Positions 1-5,051 of a DNA stretch of 5,051 nt are shown here, piece by piece. The position numbers were made by a program, and so were the translations under genes. The DNA is from Candidatus Aminicenantota bacterium (lineage in GTDB: Bacteria > Acidobacteriota > Aminicenantia > Aminicenantales > Aminicenantaceae), in contig JAFGNQ010000442.1 in assembly GCA_016926925.1 (NCBI GenBank), positions 1 to 5,051 on the forward strand, in the 5' to 3' direction. The notes below the pieces were generated by a model. That model worked only from the letters and a program-made list of their open reading frames with translations, was not told the origin of the DNA and searched no databases. Within the stretch, counting starts at the first letter, position 1. The number at the start of each line of letters is the position of its first letter.

Positions 1-1
1 A

Positions 2-1276
2 AGAATGAATCAATTGACCCACAATAATGCTCCTGAGGAAAGAATTCTCTGGGCGCCTGACGGGAAGACTTTTGTTTATCATGCACCCACAGACAAAGAT
101 TTTGACCTGACTCACGGGTACCTCTGGATAATGAATCCTGAAACAGGTGAGAAAAGGAAATTGGCAAAGCCAAGTTACGGAGAAATTTCTAGCGTAGCCT
201 GGACACCAGATGGCGAACATCTCCTCTTCAATGAGACCCGTCACACCGATCTCAATCTCTATCGAATCAACATCAACACTGGAAAAATCACGAGTGTCAC
301 AGATGTTAATGGTACCATCCAGGCCCTCGCTTTTTCAAGAGATAGAACAAAGATGGTTTATTCCTACAGTGATTTTAACACTCCTCCGGATCTCTTTGTA
401 TCTCCGTTAAGTGAATTTACACCTATTCGCCTGACTGACGCAAACCCCTGGATAAAAAAGGACATTTTGTTGGCTGAGGGAAAAGTAATACACTGGAACA
501 GTAAAGACGGTATGGAGATTGAGGCTGTTCTCTATCTTCCTGGCAACTCTAAGACGGAGATTAAGTTTCCTCTTATAGTCACTATTCACGGAGGACCACC
601 GGGGCACTTTGCTAACAGGTTCAGGGCTGAATTCCATGTTTTTGGGGGATTAGGATATGTCTCCTTCGGACCGAATATTCGCGGAAGTGACAGCTACGGC
701 GATGAGCTCTTGTGTGCACTCCAGGGTGATGTTGGCGGTGGCGAATTCGACGACGTGATGTCGGGAGTGGATTATCTAGTCGCACAGGATATTGCCGACC
801 CAGGGCAGTTAGGTGTCAGGGGCTGGAGCTGGGGGGGGATTCTCGGCAGTTGGATTATCACCCAGACCGATCGATTTAAAGCAGCGATTCTTGGCGCCAT
901 GGTCGGTAGTTGGACGGCGGAGTCTGGCCCCGGACTTAGCTGGGATCTCAGATATCATTACATTGGCGGAGCTCATTGGATAAATCCGGAAGAGTGGCGC
1001 AGAGTTTCATCGCTTTGGTATGTCAAAAATGTCACAACACCTACACTCTTGCTTCATGGTGCCCGGGATATGGTCAGCACCCCCAACCAAGCCATGATGT
1101 TCTTCCATGCACTTAAAGAGATTGGCCGCGCTCCCGTGCGCTATATCAAGTTCCCTAGAGAGCCCCATGGATTCCGCGAAGCGCGGCATCAACGACGACG
1201 TTATATCGAGGAGATAAGATGGATGCAAAAATATATGAGAGGCATAGAGTGGGAACCGTGGAAGCGTGAAGAATGA
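2..1276 (+). CDS. S9 family (prolyl oligopeptidase-type) serine peptidase, 5'-partial
   Basis: Residues are numbered from the ATG at base 5. Family S9 enzymes cut short peptides, often after proline, or release di- or acyl-amino acids; the specificity here cannot be read. Residues 13-135 contain three TolB/PD40-like propeller blades (ILWAPDGKTFVY, VAWTPDGEHLLF, LAFSRDRTKMVY). A linker near W164 leads into the alpha/beta-hydrolase domain. Visible catalytic features are the oxyanion-side HGGP (195-198), nucleophile Ser275 in GWSWGG, Asp355 in HGARD and His388 in EPHGF. Their order and spacing (80 and 33 residues) fit S9. Family members with a propeller usually run to 600-700 residues, and the frame is open to the left edge, so the ATG at base 5 is probably internal and the missing N-terminus holds the rest of the propeller and any signal peptide. 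The C-terminus looks complete. It is the first visible gene of a co-directional trio. Family assignment is firm; localisation and substrate are unknown. Confidence 0.93.
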   Translation, partial: RMNQLTHNNAPEERILWAPDGKTFVYHAPTDKDFDLTHGYLWIMNPETGEKRKLAKPSYGEISSVAWTPDGEHLLFNETRHTDLNLYRININTGKITSVTDVNGTIQALAFSRDRTKMVYSYSDFNTPPDLFVSPLSEFTPIRLTDANPWIKKDILLAEGKVIHWNSKDGMEIEAVLYLPGNSKTEIKFPLIVTIHGGPPGHFANRFRAEFHVFGGLGYVSFGPNIRGSDSYGDELLCALQGDVGGGEFDDVMSGVDYLVAQDIADPGQLGVRGWSWGGILGSWIITQTDRFKAAILGAMVGSWTAESGPGLSWDLRYHYIGGAHWINPEEWRRVSSLWYVKNVTTPTLLLHGARDMVSTPNQAMMFFHALKEIGRAPVRYIKFPREPHGFREARHQRRRYIEEIRWMQKYMRGIEWEPWKREE

Positions 1277-1305
1277 ATGGTACAGAATTGAAAAAATCTT
1301 CTTGA
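1273..1305 (+). other. 10-codon reading frame overlapping the S9 stop (possible coupling element)
   Basis: An ATG at 1273 overlaps the S9 stop codon in the ATGA arrangement and opens a frame reading MNGTELKKSS, ending at TGA 1303-1305, 12 bases before the next gene's ATG. It lies in the same frame as the downstream serine hydrolase. It could let terminating ribosomes reinitiate and reach the next start, but such short overlaps also arise by chance. No dedicated ribosome binding site was identified for it. I do not claim a functional peptide. Confidence 0.15.
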
Positions 1306-1308
1306 ATT

Positions 1309-1315
1309 GGAAGAG
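1309..1315 (+). promoter_or_regulatory. Weak ribosome binding site of the serine hydrolase gene
   Basis: The purine stretch GGAAGAG lies just upstream of the ATG at 1318; its GGAAG part leaves 4 bases to the start, which is rather close. An in-frame TGA at 1303-1305 and no other ATG between it and 1318 make 1318 the earliest usual start. The match to the Shine-Dalgarno consensus is imperfect, so translation may partly depend on ribosomes arriving from the S9 gene. Confidence 0.4.
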
Positions 1316-1317
1316 CT

Positions 1318-2790
1318 ATGAATAAAGGAATAAAACTGCCGATAAGGCTTGCTTTGTGGATATCCTTCTTTGTGCTCATTGGTTTTTCGACGCAACAAGC
1401 CGGTGTTCATCAGGCCTACACGCATACGAATCTCACGGACAAAGTGGATGCCATGTTTGAACAATGGAATAGGGAGGACTCCCCAGGAGCGGCTTTTGGA
1501 ATTTTCAAGGATGGCAGGATTATCTATGCCCGGGGTTATGGCATAGCTAATCTAGAGTATTCATTGCCATGGACGCCTCAAACCGTGTCGCGAACGGGTT
1601 CTATTTCAAAACAGTTCATAGCGATGTGTATTGCCATTCTCATCGAGCAGGGAAAACTTTCTATAGAAGATAACATCCAAAAGTTCTTGCCTCAATGGCC
1701 TGATTATGGCGATCCGGTCAAGATCAAGCATCTCCTGTATCATACCAGCGGAATTCGAGAATACCTGACTCTGGTAGAACTTCTGGGGAAACCTGAAGGA
1801 AGCGGTTATGTGTATACGCCTCGTGAGCTGGTTGACATTTTGTCCAGCCAAAAAAAACTGAATTTCAAATCCGGTGAAATGTATTCTTATTCAAATTCCG
1901 GCTATTTTCTGCTTTCGGAGATTATCAGTCGATTGAGCGGAATGAAAACAAGTGCTTTTACCAAGAAATATATTTTTGATCCTCTCGGAATGAAGAACAC
2001 TCATTTTCACGACAATCCCAATATGATTGTTAAAAATAGAGCGTATGGTTATGCACAGGAAAAAAATGGAGGCTACCGGTTGAACATCCTCCGGCTTGAA
2101 GTGATAGGGGATTTAGGGCTTTTTACGACAGTAGAAGATTTTCTAAAATGGGATCAGAATTTCTACAAAAATAAATTGGGAGAGGGCACTCAAGATTTGA
2201 TAAAAACCATGCTGACCATGGGAAAACTTAACAATGGCGAAGAAATCTCCTATGCATTCGGATTGAGAACGGAGAACTATAGAGGCTTGAGAACAATAAG
2301 TCACGGAGGATCCGCCGTTGGTTACCAGGCCTTCTATCTCCAATTCCCCGACCAGAGGTTTTCCATCGTTATACTGTCCAATCTGAATACGTTCAGCCCT
2401 GGCCTGATTGCAAGGAATATTGCGGATTTGTATCTGGCGGATCAATTCTCCGAACCTCCGGATTCAAGACAGAGAAAACACTCTTCAAAACAGAAGCCCA
2501 AGCCCATATCGCTATCATCATCACAGTTGAAGGAGTATGCGGGAAAATATTACAGTGATGAGCTCAAGATCAGCTACACTCTCACTGTGGAAAATAAAAA
2601 TCTGATTCTAACCCTTAGAGAAATTCCGTACAATCTCACCGCATACTCTCACGATAATTTCGTTTGGCAAAGTATCGAGTCTGAATTTGAGTTGAAATTC
2701 ATTAGAAATAAAGAAAACAATGTTACAGGTTTTGAGCTTCAAGAAGATATAGTAAAGAATATAATATTTGAAAAAATTCGAGATCACTAA
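1318..2790 (+). CDS. Secreted serine hydrolase, beta-lactamase class C / PBP4* fold
   Basis: This 490-residue protein belongs to the beta-lactamase-related serine hydrolases (Pfam Beta-lactamase, PF00144), which includes D-aminopeptidases, DD-peptidases, esterases and class C beta-lactamases. Residues 1-24 form a signal-like N-terminus: K3, K6 and R10, then a hydrophobic stretch 11-24. Cleavage probably falls within about 25-35, and there is no lipobox cysteine. The three active-site motifs are intact: SISK at 95-98 (nucleophile Ser95, Lys98), YSN at 191-193, and HGG at 329-331 in the place of the KTG box. HTSG (152-155) and GDLGLFTT (264-271) are also typical. After a basic linker (about 380-402, rich in K, R, S and P), residues 403-490 resemble the C-terminal beta domain seen on many relatives (DUF3471-like). 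The start is fixed by the in-frame TGA at 1303. HGG and the extra domain are more common in peptidases and esterases than in resistance enzymes, so antibiotic resistance should not be assumed. It sits 41 bases after the S9 gene and 49 before the M14 gene, consistent with one transcript. Confidence 0.93.
   Translation: MNKGIKLPIRLALWISFFVLIGFSTQQAGVHQAYTHTNLTDKVDAMFEQWNREDSPGAAFGIFKDGRIIYARGYGIANLEYSLPWTPQTVSRTGSISKQFIAMCIAILIEQGKLSIEDNIQKFLPQWPDYGDPVKIKHLLYHTSGIREYLTLVELLGKPEGSGYVYTPRELVDILSSQKKLNFKSGEMYSYSNSGYFLLSEIISRLSGMKTSAFTKKYIFDPLGMKNTHFHDNPNMIVKNRAYGYAQEKNGGYRLNILRLEVIGDLGLFTTVEDFLKWDQNFYKNKLGEGTQDLIKTMLTMGKLNNGEEISYAFGLRTENYRGLRTISHGGSAVGYQAFYLQFPDQRFSIVILSNLNTFSPGLIARNIADLYLADQFSEPPDSRQRKHSSKQKPKPISLSSSQLKEYAGKYYSDELKISYTLTVENKNLILTLREIPYNLTAYSHDNFVWQSIESEFELKFIRNKENNVTGFELQEDIVKNIIFEKIRDH
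2760..2765 (+). promoter_or_regulatory. Possible -10 box for an internal promoter ahead of the M14 gene
   Basis: A perfect TATAAT lies inside the A+T-rich 3' end of the serine hydrolase gene, 74 bases before the M14 start codon. The best -35-like sequence, TTGAGC at 2732-2737, leaves a 22-base spacer, which is too long for a typical sigma-70 promoter; nothing good sits at 16-18 bases. In A+T-rich coding sequence such hexamers occur by chance, so this is only a candidate for separate expression of the M14 gene. Confidence 0.18.
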
Positions 2791-2827
2791 ACAGGAAATA
2801 AATCAAACATCTATTCCCTTATTTGCC

Positions 2828-2833
2828 GAGGAG
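2828..2833 (+). promoter_or_regulatory. Strong ribosome binding site of the M14 gene
   Basis: GAGGAG, including the AGGAG core at 2829-2833, is followed by a 6-base spacer to the ATG at 2840. An in-frame TGA at 2834-2836 lies two codons before the ATG, so no longer N-terminus is possible. It is the best Shine-Dalgarno match of the genes whose starts are visible. Confidence 0.8.
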
Positions 2834-2839
2834 TGACCG

Positions 2840-5051
2840 ATGATAAAAAAAATCTTTCCTTTTGTCTTTCCTTTTTTATTTTTTTTCCCTTTAATACTTC
2901 CCGCTCAGACCTCGCCTGAAGAATTCTTAGGTCACAAAGTGGGAGCAGACAGAAAGCTCGCCGATTACAACCAAATCCGGACCTATTTTGAAAAACTCGA
3001 CAGCGAATCAGAAAAAATCAGGGTGTTGACTCTTGGCAAAACCACCATGGGCAAGTCCCTGATTATGGCGGTTATCACTTCTGAAGAAAACATGGCCAGA
3101 CTTGAGACTTATCGCCAAAATGCCAAAGCTCTAAGAGACGCCCGGGATTTGACAACGGATGAAGCCAGAAAGCTGTCTCGGGAAGGCAAGATTACAGTTA
3201 TGATTACCTGCAGCCTCCATTCCGACGAAATCGGAGCCTCACAAATGTCCATGGAGCTGGCACATAGATTGGTAACTGGACAGGCTCCTATCGACGTTGA
3301 CAGAATCCTGAAGGACGTCATTGTCCTCTTAGTCCCAACCTCAAATCCGGATGGCCATCAGATGGTGACTGAATGGTACAAAAAATATGTAGGCACAAAA
3401 TACGAGGGAGGCCAAATGCCCTGGCTTTACCATCACTATGCAGGCCACGACAACAACCGCGACTGGTTTATGCTGAATCTAGCTGAAACAAAAGAAATCA
3501 CCAAAGTTCTTTATCATGAGTGGATTCCTCAGATTCATATTGACGAACACCAGACGGGTGAGACAGATGCCCGGTTGTTCGTACCTCCGTTTATGGATCC
3601 TCCCAATCCCAATGTCCATCCCCTCCTCTGGCAGGGAGTCGGTCTCTGTGGAATGAATATGGCATACGATCTTCAGAAAAACGACTTTGAAGGAGTTGTT
3701 TACGGAAGAGAGTATACCGGCTGGTGGGATGGAGCCTGCGATAACACCGGGTGGCTCCACAATACCATCTGCCTCCTTAGCGAGATGGCATCCGTCAATT
3801 TAGCCAGTCCCATTTACATAGATCCCACAGAAATACCCAAAGTCAATATTGAAAAACGGATGCAGTTACCCGATCCATGGACAGGAGGCTGGTGGAAACT
3901 GAGAGACATTGTGGACTATGATCTTTCTCTTTCTCTGAGCCTGATTAAGACAGCCTCTCTTCATAAGGAGGACTTTCTCTACAACTTCTACAAAATGTGT
4001 AGAGATTCCATAGAAAAAACGGAAGAAGGCAGTCCTTTTGCCTTCGTCATTCCCCAAAACCAGCACGATTATCCGACGACACTGAAGATGCTGGACGTGC
4101 TGATATCCGGTGGGGCGGAAATCCATAAGGCTACAGAAGATTTTATTGCCGACGAGAAAGTCTTTCCAGCTGACTCATTTGTTGTTTTGTTGTCTCAGCC
4201 GTACAGACCTTATGTTCAAAATTTGCTCGAAATACAAAAGTATCCTGATATGAGGCTCTATCCAGGGGGCCCTCCCATTCCTCCCTATGATACAGCCGGG
4301 TGGACACTTCCTCTCCAAATGGGGGTCCAATGCGTTCAGATCCAAAAGTCCTTCAACGCGGATCTCACAAAACTGGAAAAAGTTCCCGATCAAACTGTGA
4401 CCCCTCCTCAAAAAACGGCACCTTGCATAGTTCTAGATTCCAGGTTAAACAATTCCTATTCGGTGATTTTTCCCCTTCTCAAAGAGAGCGTTGAAATCTA
4501 CCGTTCTAAGGACGTCATCCAAAAAAATGGCCTCGATATGGAGGCAGGAAGTTTTCTAATTAAAAACACCCCACACGCACATAATATCCTTCCTGATCTT
4601 TTGGAAAAATGGCACGTGAATGCCTATGAAATCAAAAATTTTGAAGGAATTCCAAAAACACGATTGAAAAAACACCGAGTAGGTCTTTATAAGTCTTGGA
4701 GATCCAACATGGATGAAGGTTGGACTCGGTATGTATTTGATGATCTCGGAATTCCTTTCAATACTCTTTATAACAAGGATTTCAAGGAGAAAAGGGAAGT
4801 TAACTTAAATTCCAGATTCGATGTACTTGTGTTCGCCGATGAAAATTCAGATATTATTAAAGCAGGGAAACCCAGTCGAAACTCTCCTTATGGAAGATAT
4901 GATACAGACTATCCTCCTGAGTATCAGGGCGGAATCGGCAAAGAGGGAATCGAAGCCTTAAAGACCTTTGTCGAGCAGGGGGGTATTATTGTCACACTCA
5001 ATAGGGCATGCGGCTTAATCTTTAGGGAATTTGATGTACCGGCCGAAAATA
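2840..5051 (+). CDS. Secreted M14-family zinc carboxypeptidase-like protein, 3'-partial
   Basis: The frame stays open from ATG 2840 to the right edge (737 full codons). M14 enzymes are zinc metallopeptidases that usually remove C-terminal residues. Residues 1-23 are a signal peptide: MIKK, then a very Phe-rich core, with likely cleavage near PAQ (21-23) and no lipobox cysteine. The peptidase domain spans about 35-320. HSDE at 127-130 supplies zinc ligands His127 and Glu130. NPDG follows at 169-172, then NNRDWF at 205-210, whose N206-R207 match the substrate-carboxylate-binding Asn-Arg of carboxypeptidase A. DEHQTG at 235-240 gives the third ligand, His237, and Glu315 in CLLSEMAS is the expected catalytic base. 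No arginine lies between 172 and 206, where carboxypeptidase A has Arg127. Residues about 395-500 include PYDTAGWTLPLQMG (482-495), a stretch I associate from memory with large M14-like proteins. Residues about 613-737 (GLYKSW, VLVFAD, LKTFVEQGGIIVTL) look like a class I glutamine amidotransferase-like fold, cut by the window. Family is firm; substrate is unknown. Confidence 0.92.
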   Translation, partial: MIKKIFPFVFPFLFFFPLILPAQTSPEEFLGHKVGADRKLADYNQIRTYFEKLDSESEKIRVLTLGKTTMGKSLIMAVITSEENMARLETYRQNAKALRDARDLTTDEARKLSREGKITVMITCSLHSDEIGASQMSMELAHRLVTGQAPIDVDRILKDVIVLLVPTSNPDGHQMVTEWYKKYVGTKYEGGQMPWLYHHYAGHDNNRDWFMLNLAETKEITKVLYHEWIPQIHIDEHQTGETDARLFVPPFMDPPNPNVHPLLWQGVGLCGMNMAYDLQKNDFEGVVYGREYTGWWDGACDNTGWLHNTICLLSEMASVNLASPIYIDPTEIPKVNIEKRMQLPDPWTGGWWKLRDIVDYDLSLSLSLIKTASLHKEDFLYNFYKMCRDSIEKTEEGSPFAFVIPQNQHDYPTTLKMLDVLISGGAEIHKATEDFIADEKVFPADSFVVLLSQPYRPYVQNLLEIQKYPDMRLYPGGPPIPPYDTAGWTLPLQMGVQCVQIQKSFNADLTKLEKVPDQTVTPPQKTAPCIVLDSRLNNSYSVIFPLLKESVEIYRSKDVIQKNGLDMEAGSFLIKNTPHAHNILPDLLEKWHVNAYEIKNFEGIPKTRLKKHRVGLYKSWRSNMDEGWTRYVFDDLGIPFNTLYNKDFKEKREVNLNSRFDVLVFADENSDIIKAGKPSRNSPYGRYDTDYPPEYQGGIGKEGIEALKTFVEQGGIIVTLNRACGLIFREFDVPAEN
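2853..2875 (+). repeat. 12-base in-frame tandem repeat in the M14 signal-peptide coding region
   Basis: The 11-base string TCTTTCCTTTT occurs at 2853-2863 and again at 2865-2875, a period of 12 bases or four codons. It encodes IFPF (residues 5-8) followed by VFPF (9-12). A degenerate third unit, LFFF (13-16), follows. The tract is almost pure pyrimidine on the plus strand and continues into a T8 run at 2879-2886. It probably arose by replication slippage, and gain or loss of a unit would keep the frame while changing the length of the hydrophobic core. Confidence 0.7.

Noticed and set aside
5..7. ATG at base 5 as the true start of the S9 peptidase gene
   Set aside because: The frame is open to the left edge, the product would lack most of the propeller expected for the family, and only four bases of upstream sequence are visible, so no ribosome binding site can be assessed.
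1155..1464. Two minus-strand open frames across the S9/serine hydrolase junction
   Set aside because: They lie opposite two well-supported genes, have no recognisable domain, and their compositions are those of antisense shadows.
1318..2790. Serine hydrolase as an antibiotic-resistance beta-lactamase
   Set aside because: It has HGG in the place of the KTG motif, an extra C-terminal beta domain and peptidase neighbours, which fit the broader PBP4*/esterase group better than class C resistance enzymes.
2794..2827. Weak hairpin (GGAAATAA against TTATTTGCC) between the serine hydrolase and M14 genes
   Set aside because: The stem is short, A+T-rich and bulged, with a loop of about 17 bases and no T-run after it, so it does not qualify as an intrinsic terminator. 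It ends right at the ribosome binding site, but is too weak to call a regulatory structure.
3109..4411. Four minus-strand open frames (70-93 codons) opposite the M14 gene, at 3109-3321, 3479-3760, 3866-4126 and 4175-4411
   Set aside because: The plus-strand frame holds all M14 motifs with correct spacing throughout, so the antisense frames are coincidental.
4300..4494. Plus-strand 64-codon open frame inside the M14 gene
   Set aside because: It overlaps the M14 coding region in another frame, has low-complexity composition and no recognisable motif.

Overview
The window carries three protein-coding genes, all on the plus strand and separated by only 41 and 49 bases. Together they look like one segment of a hydrolase/peptidase operon. 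In order they are: the C-terminal part of an S9 (prolyl oligopeptidase family) serine peptidase, cut by the left edge; a complete secreted serine hydrolase of the class C beta-lactamase/PBP4* fold with a C-terminal beta domain; and the first 737 codons of a large secreted M14 zinc carboxypeptidase-like protein, cut by the right edge. No RNA gene, mobile element, CRISPR array or clear intrinsic terminator was seen.

The organism is bacterial. The base composition leans moderately to A+T (judged by eye, not counted). The M14 gene has a good Shine-Dalgarno sequence (AGGAG, 6-base spacer). Grouping secreted S9, beta-lactamase-fold and M14 hydrolases fits protein-degrading heterotrophs such as Acidobacteriota, Aminicenantes or related uncultured lineages. 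That placement is an inference from gene content and is weak.

Layout: about 1-1276 is the S9 peptidase (end of the beta-propeller, then the alpha/beta-hydrolase domain with Ser-Asp-His triad). 1277-1317 is a short gap with no terminator, holding a 10-codon reading frame that overlaps the S9 stop. 1318-2790 is the serine hydrolase. 2791-2839 is a short gap with a strong ribosome binding site. 2840 to the right edge is the M14 protein.

Possible joint role: the M14 and serine hydrolase proteins carry export signals, and the S9 protein probably acts on oligopeptides. A shared role in breaking down peptides or peptidoglycan-derived material outside the cytoplasm is plausible but is not shown by the sequence. 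I do not see a clearly new biological system. The points most worth a second look are the architecture and active site of the M14 protein, a 12-base tandem repeat in its signal peptide, and an 8-G run beside the S9 catalytic serine.
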